Source of the DNA: Betaproteobacteria bacterium
GTDB taxonomy: Bacteria; Pseudomonadota; Gammaproteobacteria; Burkholderiales; UBA3065
DNA: 32,830 nucleotides
Direction of reading: 5' to 3'
Assembly (NCBI GenBank): GCA_009923755.1
Contig: RFSW01000007.1
Coordinates: 1-32,830 of the forward strand
The position numbers and the translations under genes are program-made. This document shows, piece by piece, positions 21,510-31,437 of this stretch; positions within the stretch are counted from its first letter, which is position 1; every line of letters begins with the position of its first letter. The notes under the pieces were generated by a model that ran no database searches, was not told where the DNA came from, and was given only the letters and a program-made list of their open reading frames with translations.

Positions 21510-21935
21510 ATGTCTGCCCAACGCACCCTCTCCATCATCAAGCCCGACGCCGTCGCCAAGAACGTCATCGGCCAGATCCTTACCCGTTTTGAAGGCGCCG
21601 GCCTCAAGGTGGTCGCCGCCCGCATGATGCACCTCTCGCGCGGCGAGGCCGAGCAGTTCTACGGCGTGCACCGCGAGCGCCCCTTCTTCAAGGACCTGGT
21701 CGACTTCATGATCTCCGGCCCGGTGATGGTGCAAGTGCTCGAGGGCCCCGACGCCATCGCCAAGAACCGCGAGCTAATGGGCGCCACCGACCCGAAGAAG
21801 GCCGACAAGGGCACTATTCGCGCCGACTTTGCCGACAGCATCGACGCCAACGCCGTGCACGGCTCGGACTCCCCCGAGACCGCGGCCGCCGAGATTGCCT
21901 TCTTCTTCCCGGCGATGAACATCCACGCCCGCTAA
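21510..21935 (+). CDS. ndk: Nucleoside-diphosphate kinase
   Basis: [39 protein letters not shown]...[43 protein letters not shown]. Confidence 0.98.
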   Translation: MSAQRTLSIIKPDAVAKNVIGQILTRFEGAGLKVVAARMMHLSRGEAEQFYGVHRERPFFKDLVDFMISGPVMVQVLEGPDAIAKNRELMGATDPKKADKGTIRADFADSIDANAVHGSDSPETAAAEIAFFFPAMNIHAR

Positions 21936-21944
21936 GGTCGTCCC

Positions 21945-21964
21945 GGGCGCCCGCCAGGGCGCCC
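21945..21964. repeat. Perfect hairpin between ndk and rlmN (possible attenuator or 3' stabiliser)
   Basis: GGGCGCCC-GCCA-GGGCGCCC; no T-tract follows. Confidence 0.5.
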
Positions 21965-21980
21965 AAACACGAGCCGCGCC

Positions 21981-23189
21981 ATGAACCTCCTCGACCTCGA
22001 TGCCGCCGCGCTGGAGCGCTACTGCACCGGGTTGGGCGAGAAGCCGTTCCGGGCGCGGCAGCTGCTACGCTGGATCCACCAGCGTGGCGAGGCTGACTTC
22101 GGCGCCATGACCGACATCGCCAAGACGTTCCGTGAGCGTCTGGCGGCTGAGCACGTCATCACTGGCCCCGACGTGGTCGCCGACCACACCGCCAGCGACG
22201 GCACGCGCAAGTGGTTGCTACGCGTCGACGCCGCCAACGCCATCGAGACCGTCTTCATCCCCGAGGGCGATCCGGCGGCGCGCGCGGCCGCTGGCGCCGC
22301 GGCTGAAGATGCTGGCGCCGTTGACCTCGACGACGAGGACGACGACGTCCCGGACACCTATTCCGTAGCGCCCGAGGGCGGCCGCACCCGCCGCTACCGC
22401 GGCACCCTGTGTGTCTCCAGCCAGGCGGGCTGCGCACTCGAGTGCAGCTTTTGCAGTACCGGCCATCAGGGCTTCAACCGCAACCTGTCCACCGCCGAGA
22501 TCATCGGCCAGTTGTGGCACGCCAACGCCGCGCTCGGCGCGCGTCCCGGTGGCAACCGTCTGGTCACCAATGTGGTGATGATGGGCATGGGCGAGCCGCT
22601 GGCCAACTTCGACGCGGTGGTCGCCGCCATGTCGCTGATGCTCGACGACAACGCCTACGGGCTGTCGCGCCGCCGCGTCACGCTCTCCACCAGCGGCCTG
22701 GTGCCGCAGATGGACCGCTTGGCCGAGACGCTGCCGGTGGCGCTGGCGGTGTCGCTGCACGCACCCAACAATGCCCTGCGCGACGAGCTGGTGCCGATCA
22801 ACCGCAAGTACCCGCTCGCCGAGCTGATGGCCGCCTGTCGCCGCTACATCTGCCGTGCGCCACGCGACTTTGTCACCTTCGAATACATCATGCTCGACGG
22901 CGTCAACGACACCCCGGCCCACGCTCGTGAGCTGCTGGCGCTCACCGCGGATGTGTCGAGCAAGTTCAATCTGATCCCGTTCAACCCGTTCCCGCAGTCA
23001 GGCTACCGCCGCTCGCCGCCCCAGCGGGTGCGCGATTTCGCCCAGATTCTGATCGACGCCGGCCGCGTCGCCACCACCCGCAAGACGCGCGGCGACGACA
23101 TCGACGCCGCTTGCGGCCAGCTTGCTGGCCAGGTCACCGACAAGACGCGCCGCGCGCAGAAGCGCATCGCTATCGGGGTGGCGAAATGA
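21981..23189 (+). CDS. rlmN: Dual-specificity 23S rRNA/tRNA (adenine-C2)-methyltransferase RlmN
   Basis: [18 protein letters not shown]; radical [70 protein letters not shown]. Confidence 0.96.
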   Translation: MNLLDLDAAALERYCTGLGEKPFRARQLLRWIHQRGEADFGAMTDIAKTFRERLAAEHVITGPDVVADHTASDGTRKWLLRVDAANAIETVFIPEGDPAARAAAGAAAEDAGAVDLDDEDDDVPDTYSVAPEGGRTRRYRGTLCVSSQAGCALECSFCSTGHQGFNRNLSTAEIIGQLWHANAALGARPGGNRLVTNVVMMGMGEPLANFDAVVAAMSLMLDDNAYGLSRRRVTLSTSGLVPQMDRLAETLPVALAVSLHAPNNALRDELVPINRKYPLAELMAACRRYICRAPRDFVTFEYIMLDGVNDTPAHARELLALTADVSSKFNLIPFNPFPQSGYRRSPPQRVRDFAQILIDAGRVATTRKTRGDDIDAACGQLAGQVTDKTRRAQKRIAIGVAK

Positions 23190-23920
23190 GTGCGGGTGCC
23201 TCGAAACGATTGGCAGGCGGCCCCCGTCCGGGGGTCTTTCCGAAGCGACTTCGCGCAGCGTGGAGCGAGGAAAGCACCACCGGAGGTAGTGGGCCGCCCG
23301 CAACTGGTTTTGGCTTAGTTCGCCAGCCCGCGACTTGTCTTCCCGCCTTGGCGACCCTCCTGCTCGTTGCCTGCACCACCGCTGGTCCGGCGCGTCTGGC
23401 CGACGGCCGCGCGTTCGACAGCGCGCGCGCACACACCGAACTCGCGGTGGCTTACTACCAGGCCGCGCAGTACGCGACGGCTGCCGAAGAGGCGCAGGCA
23501 GCGCTGCGGGCTCATCCGGCCCATGCGCCGGCGTACAACATCTACGGCTTGGTGCTGATGGCCACTGGTCAAGACGCGTCGGCCGAGGCCGCCTTCGCCC
23601 GTGCCGTCGCGCTTGACCCGCAAGACGCGGATGCGCGCAACAACCGCGCCGTGCTGCTGTGTCGCGGGGGGCGTGTCGACGAGGCGGTGCGCGACTGGGA
23701 CATCGCCGCCCGTGTCCCGTATTACGCCACGCCGGCACAGTCTTGGCAGAACGCCGCAGCATGCCTCACCGCTGCGGGTCGCAGCCGCGAGGCGCAGCAA
23801 TGGCGTGACCGCGCCAGCGCTATCGAGCGGCTCAGCCGTCAGCCTGACTTGACAGGCAAGGGCGCCGCCGCCACCGTAGCGGAGCAGCACCGCCGCGCTG
23901 CGACCCGGGACGCGCCATGA
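23186..23920 (+). CDS. PilW/PilF-like tetratricopeptide-repeat lipoprotein (type IV pilus biogenesis), with an unusual N-terminal insertion
   Basis: TPR pattern [84 protein letters not shown]; lipobox LLLVAC; rlmN-pilW-ispG position. Confidence 0.82.
   Translation: MSAGASKRLAGGPRPGVFPKRLRAAWSEESTTGGSGPPATGFGLVRQPATCLPALATLLLVACTTAGPARLADGRAFDSARAHTELAVAYYQAAQYATAAEEAQAALRAHPAHAPAYNIYGLVLMATGQDASAEAAFARAVALDPQDADARNNRAVLLCRGGRVDEAVRDWDIAARVPYYATPAQSWQNAAACLTAAGRSREAQQWRDRASAIERLSRQPDLTGKGAAATVAEQHRRAATRDAP
23210..23352. mobile_element. Putative small palindromic insertion (MITE/REP-like), 138-bp interval flanked by TTGGC direct repeats, inside the pilW-like CDS
   Basis: TTGGC at 23210-23214 and 23348-23352. 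Inner ends AGGCGG/CCGCCT are inverted. Internal complementary arms: GGCGGCCC/GGGCCGCC, CCCCC/GGGGG, CTTTCC/GGAAAG, CGAAG/CTTCG, CCAC/GTGG. Confidence 0.5.
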
Positions 23921-25233
23921 ACGACCACCTCCGCACCCCAGCCGCCATCCCTGACGAGGCCCGCGCCATGCCGCGGCGCCGCACGCGCATGGTCCGCGTC
24001 GGTGATGTGATGGTCGGCTCGGCTGCGCCGGTGGTGGTGCAGTCGATGACCAACACCGACACGGCTGACGCCATCGGCACCGCACGCCAGGTCGCGCAAC
24101 TTGCGCGTGCCGGCAGCGAGGTGGTGCGCATCACCGTCAATAACGAAGAGTCCGCCGCCGCCGTACCGGCCATCGTCGAGCAGCTGCACAAGCTCGGCGT
24201 CAGCGTGCCGCTGGTCGGCGATTTCCACTACAACGGCCACACCCTGCTGCAGCAGTACCCGGAGTGCGCGCAGCTGCTGGCCAAGTACCGCATCAACCCG
24301 GGCAACGTCGGCAAGGGCGCCAAGCGCGACGCGCAGTTCAGCGCCATCGTCGAGCAGGCCATCCGCTGGGACAAGCCGGTGCGTATCGGCGTCAACTGGG
24401 GCAGCCTCGACCAGTCCGTCTTGGCCCGCATGATGGACGAGAACGGCAAGCGCGCCGAACCGTGGGACGCTGGCGCGGTGATGCGCGAGGCGCTGGTCGT
24501 CTCCGCGCTCGAATCCGCAGCGCTAGCCGAGGACATCGGCCTGCCCGGGGACCGCATCATCCTCTCGGCCAAAGTCTCCAGCGTGCAGGACCTCATCGCC
24601 GTCTACCGCGAACTTGGCCGCCGCTGCGACTACCCGCTACACCTGGGCCTGACCGAGGCCGGCATGGGCAGCAAGGGCATCGTCGCCAGCACCGCCGCGC
24701 TGGCTGTGCTGCTTCAAGAGGGCATCGGCGACACCATCCGCGTCAGCCTGACCCCCGAGCCGGACGGCGACCGCCGCCAGGAGGTCATCGTCGCGCAGGA
24801 GATCCTGCAGACCATGGGCCTTCGTGCGTTCACGCCGATGGTCACCGCCTGTCCCGGCTGCGGCCGCACCACCAGCACCTTCTTCCAGCAACTCGCCAGC
24901 GACATCCAGACCTACGTGCGCGACCAGATGCCCGTCTGGCGGGAGCATTACGATGGTGTCGAGAACATGACCCTCGCCGTGATGGGCTGCGTCGTCAATG
25001 GCCCCGGCGAAAGCAAGCACGCCAGCATCGGCATCTCCCTGCCCGGCACCGGCGAGAGCCCGGCCGCGCCGGTCTACGAGGACGGCGTGAAGACCGTGAC
25101 GCTGCGTGGCGACAACATCGCCGCCGAGTTTCGCGAGCTGGTCGACCGCTACATCGCGCGCACCTACCGCGCCAAGCAGGGCCACGCCGCCGGCGCCGAC
25201 CTGGCCCCTCGCACCGCAACCACCGAACACTGA
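23917..25233 (+). CDS. ispG: 4-hydroxy-3-methylbut-2-enyl-diphosphate synthase (flavodoxin)
   Basis: [36 protein letters not shown]...[20 protein letters not shown]...[17 protein letters not shown]...[26 protein letters not shown]. Confidence 0.98.
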   Translation: MNDHLRTPAAIPDEARAMPRRRTRMVRVGDVMVGSAAPVVVQSMTNTDTADAIGTARQVAQLARAGSEVVRITVNNEESAAAVPAIVEQLHKLGVSVPLVGDFHYNGHTLLQQYPECAQLLAKYRINPGNVGKGAKRDAQFSAIVEQAIRWDKPVRIGVNWGSLDQSVLARMMDENGKRAEPWDAGAVMREALVVSALESAALAEDIGLPGDRIILSAKVSSVQDLIAVYRELGRRCDYPLHLGLTEAGMGSKGIVASTAALAVLLQEGIGDTIRVSLTPEPDGDRRQEVIVAQEILQTMGLRAFTPMVTACPGCGRTTSTFFQQLASDIQTYVRDQMPVWREHYDGVENMTLAVMGCVVNGPGESKHASIGISLPGTGESPAAPVYEDGVKTVTLRGDNIAAEFRELVDRYIARTYRAKQGHAAGADLAPRTATTEH

Positions 25234-25234
25234 A

Positions 25235-26539
25235 ATGAGCCGTACCCCCCTGCAGGCCGTGCGCGGCATGAACGACGTTTTGCCCGACGAGGCCGAGCGC
25301 TGGGAGGCCTTCGAGGCGGTCATTCGTGACTGGCTGGCCGGCTACGGCTACCGCCCCATCCGCATGCCGTTGGTCGAGCCTACGCCGCTCTTCAAGCGCA
25401 CCATCGGCGAGGTCACCGACATCGTCGAGAAGGAGATGTACTCCTTCGAGGACGCGCTCAACGGTGAGCAGCTGACCCTGCGCCCGGAGGGCACCGCCAG
25501 CTGCGTGCGCGCCGCCATCCAGCACAACCTGCTCTACGACAGCCCGCGCCGGCTCTGGTACATGGGGCCGATGTTCCGCCATGAGCGCCCGCAGAAGGGC
25601 CGCTACCGGCAGTTCCACCAGGTCGGTGTAGAGGCACTCGGCTATGCAGGCCCCGACATCGACATCGAGATGATCGTGATGACGCGCCGCCTCTGGCAGC
25701 GCCTGGGGCTCACCGGCATCCGCCTCGAGATCAACACGCTGGGCGACAGCGCAGCCCGTGCCGCGCACCGTGCCAAGCTCATCGCCTATCTTGAGCAGCA
25801 CATCGACCGCTTGGATGACGATGCTAAGCGCCGCCTGCACACCAGCCCGCTGCGCGTGCTCGACAGCAAGAACCCGCAGGTGCGCGAGGTGGTGGCCGGC
25901 GCCCCGCGCCTGGAAGACGACCTCGACGATGCGGCGCGCGCGCACTTTGCCGCCTTTCGCGCCGGGCTCGAGGCGGCCGGCATCGACTACACCGTCAACC
26001 CCAACCTGGTGCGCGGCCTCGACTACTACAACTACACCGTGTTCGAGTGGATCACCGACCAGCTCGGCGCCCAGGGCACGGTGTGCGCCGGTGGCCGCTA
26101 CGACGGTCTGGTCGAGCAGATCGGCGGCAAGCCGGCGCCGGCCTGCGGCTACGCCATGGGCGTCGAGCGTTTGCTGGCGCTGATGGAGGCGGGCGGAACC
26201 CCGCTGGCCGCCGCGCCGTCTGACGCTTACGTGGTGCGCGTCGGTGACGCGGCGGAGGGCTTTGCGGCGCGAGTTGCCGAGCAGCTTCGTGACGCCGGTC
26301 TGCGGGTCACGTTGCACTGCGGCGGTGGCAGCTTCAAGTCGCAGATGAAGAAGGCCGACGCCAGCGGCGCACGCTGGGCCCTGATCATCGGTGACGATGA
26401 GGCGGCGGCCGGCGTGGTCGCGGTCAAGCCTTTGCGCGGTGGCGGCGAGCAGCAGTCGCTCGCGCCGGCGGACGTGGCCGCGCATCTCCGCGCGGTGGCC
26501 TCTGCTGCGGTGCCTCTGGCGCACGGCGGGCAATCCTGA
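25235..26539 (+). CDS. hisS: Histidine--tRNA ligase
   Basis: [33 protein letters not shown]...[14 protein letters not shown]...[29 protein letters not shown]...[17 protein letters not shown]...[15 protein letters not shown]. Confidence 0.98.
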   Translation: MSRTPLQAVRGMNDVLPDEAERWEAFEAVIRDWLAGYGYRPIRMPLVEPTPLFKRTIGEVTDIVEKEMYSFEDALNGEQLTLRPEGTASCVRAAIQHNLLYDSPRRLWYMGPMFRHERPQKGRYRQFHQVGVEALGYAGPDIDIEMIVMTRRLWQRLGLTGIRLEINTLGDSAARAAHRAKLIAYLEQHIDRLDDDAKRRLHTSPLRVLDSKNPQVREVVAGAPRLEDDLDDAARAHFAAFRAGLEAAGIDYTVNPNLVRGLDYYNYTVFEWITDQLGAQGTVCAGGRYDGLVEQIGGKPAPACGYAMGVERLLALMEAGGTPLAAAPSDAYVVRVGDAAEGFAARVAEQLRDAGLRVTLHCGGGSFKSQMKKADASGARWALIIGDDEAAAGVVAVKPLRGGGEQQSLAPADVAAHLRAVASAAVPLAHGGQS

Positions 26540-26668
26540 GAGACTCGCGCGCCGCGGACAGGAATCACGCTGTTCACCCGACAGAGCGGTCGCGCGCCAA
26601 GCCTTCCGGCAGCTGCGCCACCCGTCTGGCTGGATAGTTTATAAATATTGCAATCAAGGACTTAGTGC

Positions 26669-27328
26669 ATGGCCGCATTCGATCTGGAAGAACAGGAGAC
26701 TCTCGACGAGCTCAAGGCCTGGTGGCGGCAATATGGCCGCTGGGTCAAGCTCGGCCTCGTCGTGCTGGTGGTCGGCGCGGCGGGGTTCGGCGGTTGGCGC
26801 CACTGGGAGACCTCGCAACGTGACGCCGCGGGCGGGCTTTATTTCGACCTCGAAGCGGCTTATGACGGTCGGGATACGGTCAAGGTGCGTGATCTCACCG
26901 ACCGCTTGGTCGCCGATCACCCGCGTTCGCCGTACACCGCGCGCGCCGAATTGCTGGCGGCTCGTCGCGACGCCGAGGCTGGCAAGCTCGACGAGGCCGA
27001 AAAGCGCTTGCGGAGCGTCATTGCCGAAGCCCGCGAGCCGGCCCTGCGCGACATGGCGCGTCTGCGCCTGTCGGCGCTGCTGCTCGACGAGCGTAAGCAC
27101 GATGAGGCGCTCAAGGTCATCGAAAAGCCCGATTTGCCGCAGTATGGCCGCCTGTTCGACGACCGCCGTGGCGACATCTACATCGGTCAGAGCAAGCCGG
27201 CCGAGGCTCGCAAGGCCTGGCAGGCCGCCTACGATGCCGCCGCCAAGGACACTGCCTTCCAGGCGTGGATCCAGCTCAAACTCGACGCCCTCGGCGAGGC
27301 AGGCAAGCCGGCGTCGGCCACCCCGTGA
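26669..27328 (+). CDS. YfgM-like tetratricopeptide repeat membrane protein (ancillary SecYEG translocon subunit family)
   Basis: MAAFDLEEQETLDELKAWWRQYGRWVKLGLVVLVVGAAGFGGWRHWE; located between hisS and bamB as in many proteobacteria. Confidence 0.9.
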   Translation: MAAFDLEEQETLDELKAWWRQYGRWVKLGLVVLVVGAAGFGGWRHWETSQRDAAGGLYFDLEAAYDGRDTVKVRDLTDRLVADHPRSPYTARAELLAARRDAEAGKLDEAEKRLRSVIAEAREPALRDMARLRLSALLLDERKHDEALKVIEKPDLPQYGRLFDDRRGDIYIGQSKPAEARKAWQAAYDAAAKDTAFQAWIQLKLDALGEAGKPASATP

Positions 27329-27336
27329 GGCTGCGT

Positions 27337-28545
27337 ATGTCTCGCAGCGTCAAGCTTGGTAGGTGCAGGTGGCGGGGCTTGGTGGCGCTCGCGGTGGCCG
27401 CCGGCGCGCTCAGCGCGTGCGGCGGCGTCACTGAGCAGCTCAAAGCTGTGCCGGAGACGGTGGTCGGTTGGTTCGGCAGCAGCGCAAAGATCCCCGAGTT
27501 GCCGGCCCTACGGGCAGAGCTGCCGGTCAAGACGCGCTGGAAGGCCAGCGTCGGCGGCTCGGGCAACTACGTGATGTTTCCTTTGTTGCAGGAAAAGCAG
27601 GTCTGTGGCGCCAGCGTCAAGGGCCGTCTCACCTGTCTCGACCTCGACACCGGCAAGGAGCGCTGGACGCTCGATCTCAAGGCGCCGCTCTCCGCTGGCA
27701 TCGGCACCGACGGCCGCCGCCTGCTGGTGGTCACCCAAGACAGCGAGCTCATTGCCATCGAGCCCGACGGCAAGCAGTCCCTCAGGGCGCAGGTGTCGGG
27801 CGAGATCCTCGCACCGCCGCGCGGTGCGGGCGGGCTCATCGTGATTCGCAGCACCGACGGCCGCGTTCAGGGTCTCGATGGCGAGACTGGCAAACGCAAG
27901 TGGAGCTACCAGCGGCAGTTGCCTGCCCTGACCATTCGTAACCAGGCCGGCGTGCTGATCGATCGCGACCGCATCTATGCCGGCTGGCCGGGCGGCAAGT
28001 TCACCGCGCTGAGCTTGGAGAAGGGTGCTGCCCTGTGGGAAGTCACCGTCGCCACCCCTAAGGGCAGCACCGAACTGGAGCGTATCGCCGACGTCATCAG
28101 TGACCCGATGATCAATGGCGAGCGCGTCTGTGTCACGGCTTTTCAGGGGCGCACCATGTGCATCGACCGTGACCGCGGTCAGCCGCTGTGGGCGCGTGAC
28201 ATCCCCTCGAGCAACACGCTCGGCTTCGACTTCAAGCGCGCCTACGTGGCCGACGACAAAGGCGTCATCCATGGGCTCGACCGGGTCAGCGGTGCCAGCA
28301 CCTGGACCCAGGAGGCGTTCAAAGGACGCGTACCGAGCGGCCTCCTGTCTTACGGCGATTACGTCTGGTTCGGCGATGTGGAGGGCTACGTCCACCTGAT
28401 CGACCGCGCCAACGGCGCTCTGAGCGCACGCGCCGGCACGGATGGCTCGCAGATCCTGCTGCCGCCGCTGCAGACCTCGGCGGGCGTTCTGGTGGCCACC
28501 CGTGACGGCGCGCTGGTCATGTTCGACATCGATGCACCCAAGTAG
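27337..28545 (+). CDS. bamB: Outer membrane protein assembly factor BamB (beta-propeller lipoprotein)
   Basis: Lipobox ALSACGG; PQQ-like repeats (LTCLDLDTGKERWTLDLKAPL, VQGLDGETGKRKWSYQRQLPALTIRNQAGVLIDRDRIYAGWPGGKFTALSLEKGAALWEV). Alternative GTG start at 27325 overlaps the preceding stop. Confidence 0.95.
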   Translation: MSRSVKLGRCRWRGLVALAVAAGALSACGGVTEQLKAVPETVVGWFGSSAKIPELPALRAELPVKTRWKASVGGSGNYVMFPLLQEKQVCGASVKGRLTCLDLDTGKERWTLDLKAPLSAGIGTDGRRLLVVTQDSELIAIEPDGKQSLRAQVSGEILAPPRGAGGLIVIRSTDGRVQGLDGETGKRKWSYQRQLPALTIRNQAGVLIDRDRIYAGWPGGKFTALSLEKGAALWEVTVATPKGSTELERIADVISDPMINGERVCVTAFQGRTMCIDRDRGQPLWARDIPSSNTLGFDFKRAYVADDKGVIHGLDRVSGASTWTQEAFKGRVPSGLLSYGDYVWFGDVEGYVHLIDRANGALSARAGTDGSQILLPPLQTSAGVLVATRDGALVMFDIDAPK

Positions 28546-28578
28546 CGCGCGCTGCTGTTCGAGCCGCCACCCGCACCC

Positions 28579-29913
28579 GTGAAGACCACCCTGGCCCTGG
28601 TCGGCCGTCCCAATGTGGGCAAGTCGACCCTGTTCAACCGCCTCACGCGCAGCCGTGACGCGTTGGTCGCCGACCTGCCGGGGCTGACGCGCGACCGCCA
28701 CTACGGCAAGGCGCGTGTGCGCGAGCGCAGCTTTATCGTCATCGACACGGGTGGCCTGGAGCCTGACGCCGAGACCGGCATCTACGCCGAGATGGCGGCG
28801 CAAACCCGCCAAGCCATCGTTGAGGCGGACGTGGTCTGGTTCATCGTCGACGGCCGCGAGGGCCTCAACGCGCAGGATCAGGTCATCGCCGGTGAGTTGC
28901 GCCGCAGCGGACGGCAGGTCTGGCTGGTGGTGAACAAGGCCGAGGGCATGCGCGCCGCGGTGGTCACCGCCGAGTTCCACGAGCTTGGCCTCGGCGAGCC
29001 GCTGGCCATCAGCTCGGCGCACGGCGACGGTGTGGCCGAACTGGTCGACCTCAGCATCCCGGCGGATGCCGCCGAGGGGGCCGACGAGCGCCCCGACCAT
29101 CCGCGCATCGCCATCATCGGCCGGCCCAACGTCGGCAAGTCGACGCTGGTCAACCAGCTGATCGGCGAGCAGCGCGTCATCGCCTTCGACCAGCCCGGCA
29201 CCACGCGCGACAGCATCGCCATCGACTTCGAGCGCGATGGCAAGCCCTATACCGTCATCGACACGGCGGGCATCCGGCGCCGCGGCAAGGTCACCGAGGT
29301 GGTCGAGAAGTTCTCGGTGATCAAGACGCTGCAAGCCATCGAGGACGCCAACGTGGCGGTGCTGGTGCTCGACGCGCAGCAGGATGTCTCTGACCAGGAC
29401 GCGCACCTGGCCGGCTTTATTCTGGATGCCGGCCGCTCGCTGGTGGTGGCGCTCAACAAGTGGGACGGCCTCAAGGCCGAGCAGCGCGAGCAGGTGACGC
29501 GCGACTTCGAGCGCAAGCTGCACTTTCTGGGTTTTGCCCGCCTGTGCCACATCTCGGCGCTCAAGGGCAGCGGCATCGGCCCCTTAATAACCGCCATCCG
29601 TGGCACCTACGCTGCTGCCATGGCGCATCTGCCCACGCCGCGTTTGACCCGCGTGCTGCAAGAGGCGGTGACGCGGCAGTCGCCGCCGCGCAGCGGTCTG
29701 CAGCGGCCCAAGCCGCGCTATGCCCACCAGGGTGGCAGCAACCCGCCGGTCATCGTTGTCCACGGCAATGCGGTCGAGGCCATCCCCGACAGCTACCGCC
29801 GCTACCTCGAGCATTGCTTCCGCGACGCCTTCCGCCTGCAGGGCACGCCATTGCGGGTGACCTTCCGCCAAGGTGACAACCCGTTTGCCGACAAGCCGGC
29901 ACGTCGCCGTTGA
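28579..29913 (+). CDS. der: Ribosome biogenesis GTPase Der (EngA)
   Basis: Two G domains: [17 protein letters not shown]...[12 protein letters not shown] and [42 protein letters not shown]-like C-terminus. Confidence 0.98.
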   Translation: MKTTLALVGRPNVGKSTLFNRLTRSRDALVADLPGLTRDRHYGKARVRERSFIVIDTGGLEPDAETGIYAEMAAQTRQAIVEADVVWFIVDGREGLNAQDQVIAGELRRSGRQVWLVVNKAEGMRAAVVTAEFHELGLGEPLAISSAHGDGVAELVDLSIPADAAEGADERPDHPRIAIIGRPNVGKSTLVNQLIGEQRVIAFDQPGTTRDSIAIDFERDGKPYTVIDTAGIRRRGKVTEVVEKFSVIKTLQAIEDANVAVLVLDAQQDVSDQDAHLAGFILDAGRSLVVALNKWDGLKAEQREQVTRDFERKLHFLGFARLCHISALKGSGIGPLITAIRGTYAAAMAHLPTPRLTRVLQEAVTRQSPPRSGLQRPKPRYAHQGGSNPPVIVVHGNAVEAIPDSYRRYLEHCFRDAFRLQGTPLRVTFRQGDNPFADKPARRR

Positions 29914-30013
29914 ACACCTTGGCCGAACCTTGGGCTACAGTTGTTACCCGGTGCGCGCACACACCGGTTCCCGCAAAGACTCACCAAAATAACGATTCCA
30001 AGGAGAAACAAGG

Positions 30014-30253
30014 ATGAGCGGCAAGGGCCAACTGCTTCAGGATCCGTTCCTCAACACCCTGCGCAAAGAACATATCCCGGTGTCCATCTATCTGGTCAAC
30101 GGCATCAAGCTGCAGGGCAACATCGAATCCTTTGACCAGTACGTGGTGTTGCTGCGCAACACGGTGACGCAGATGGTCTACAAGCACGCGATCTCCACCG
30201 TGGTGCCGGCGCGAGCCGTGTCCATCCCCGCGGGCGAGGAGAGCGGCTCCTGA
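30014..30253 (+). CDS. hfq: RNA chaperone Hfq
   Basis: [69 protein letters not shown]. Confidence 0.99.
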   Translation: MSGKGQLLQDPFLNTLRKEHIPVSIYLVNGIKLQGNIESFDQYVVLLRNTVTQMVYKHAISTVVPARAVSIPAGEESGS

Positions 30254-31437
30254 CCGGCAGCAGCCCCGTCGTCGCCAAGGTCGACGATCGCGCGGTCCTG
30301 GTCAGCCTCGACCTCGGCCGTTCCGAGGCGCGTGAGAGTCTCGAGGAGTTGCGCCTGCTGGTGAGCGGCGCCGGCGTGCGGGTGCTCGATGCCATCGAGG
30401 GCAGCCGTCGCGAACCGGATCCGGCACTGTTTCTCGGGCAGGGCAAAGCAGCGGAGGTCGCCGAAGCGGTGCGTCGGCTCGACGCCACGCTGGTGGTGGT
30501 CAACCACGACATCAGCGCAGTGCAGCAGCGCAACCTCGAGAAAGAGGTAGGCGTCACGGTCATCGACCGTACCGGCCTCATCCTCGACATCTTTGCCCAG
30601 CGCGCGCGCAGCGCCGAGGGCAAGTTGCAGGTGGAGTTGGCGCAGCTCGAGCGCCTGTCCACCCGCCTGATCCGCGGCTGGACTCACCTGGAGCGGCAGA
30701 AGGGCGGGATCGGCTTGCGGGGCCCGGGCGAGACCCAGCTCGAAACCGACCGTCGCCTCATCGGACACCGCGTCAAGCTGCTCAAGCAGCGTCTCGTGCG
30801 ATTGCAGGGGCAGCGCAGCACCCAGCGCCGCGCCCGGGCTCGCTCCGGCAGCCTCAATGTGAGCCTGGTCGGCTACACCAATGCCGGCAAGTCGACCTTG
30901 TTCAATCGCCTCACCAGCGCCGGCGCCTACGCCGCCGACCAGCTGTTCGCCACCCTCGACACCACCTCGCGCCGTCTGCATGTGGGCGCTGGCCGGCAAG
31001 TGGTGGTGTCCGACACCGTCGGGTTCATTCGTCACCTGCCCACGACGCTGGTCGAGGCCTTTCGCGCCACGCTTGAAGAGACCATCCACGCCGACCTGCT
31101 GTTGCACGTGGTCGACGCGTCGCACCCCGACCGCGACCTGCAGATCGAGGCGGTGGACCACGTTCTGCGCGAGATCGGCGCGGGTGATGTGCCGCAATGG
31201 CTGATCATGAACAAGGTCGATCGGCTGGCCCAGCCGCCCCGGATCGAGCGTGCCGAGTGTGGTACCCTCAGACGGGTCTGGCTGTCCGCCGCCACGGGGG
31301 ATGGCGTGTCCGGCCTGCGTGAGTCGTTGGCGGTATTCGCCGCGGAACCTGTCACGCCGCCACCGGTCATCCACCAGCACCCATCCAATTCCCAGGACAG
31401 CGATGTCGCAAAACGATCCGCAGTGGGGGCGCCGTAA
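30250..31437 (+). CDS. hflX: GTPase HflX, start placed at a CTG overlapping the hfq stop codon
   Basis: Frame opens after the stop at 30133-30135 with no ATG/GTG/TTG before TTG 30349. N-terminal sequence (L/M)[41 protein letters not shown] is HflX-like. [33 protein letters not shown] and [31 protein letters not shown] confirm HflX. The start codon is uncertain. Confidence 0.93.
   Translation: MTGSSPVVAKVDDRAVLVSLDLGRSEARESLEELRLLVSGAGVRVLDAIEGSRREPDPALFLGQGKAAEVAEAVRRLDATLVVVNHDISAVQQRNLEKEVGVTVIDRTGLILDIFAQRARSAEGKLQVELAQLERLSTRLIRGWTHLERQKGGIGLRGPGETQLETDRRLIGHRVKLLKQRLVRLQGQRSTQRRARARSGSLNVSLVGYTNAGKSTLFNRLTSAGAYAADQLFATLDTTSRRLHVGAGRQVVVSDTVGFIRHLPTTLVEAFRATLEETIHADLLLHVVDASHPDRDLQIEAVDHVLREIGAGDVPQWLIMNKVDRLAQPPRIERAECGTLRRVWLSAATGDGVSGLRESLAVFAAEPVTPPPVIHQHPSNSQDSDVAKRSAVGAP

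Noticed and set aside
24995-26533. 512-aa minus-strand ORF antisense to hisS
   Set aside because: Shadow frame of hisS with no recognisable motif; the forward strand encodes an unambiguous HisRS.
27508-29550. 680-aa minus-strand ORF antisense to bamB and der
   Set aside because: Shadow ORF in high-GC DNA: it lies opposite two certain genes, its composition is His/Ala/Gly/Asp/Val-rich as expected for an antisense frame, and it has no recognisable domain.
29948-29967. CCGGTG-N8-CACCGG inverted repeat upstream of hfq
   Set aside because: Only a 6-bp stem in a 100-bp leader; could be chance, and no convincing promoter or known leader motif was identified.
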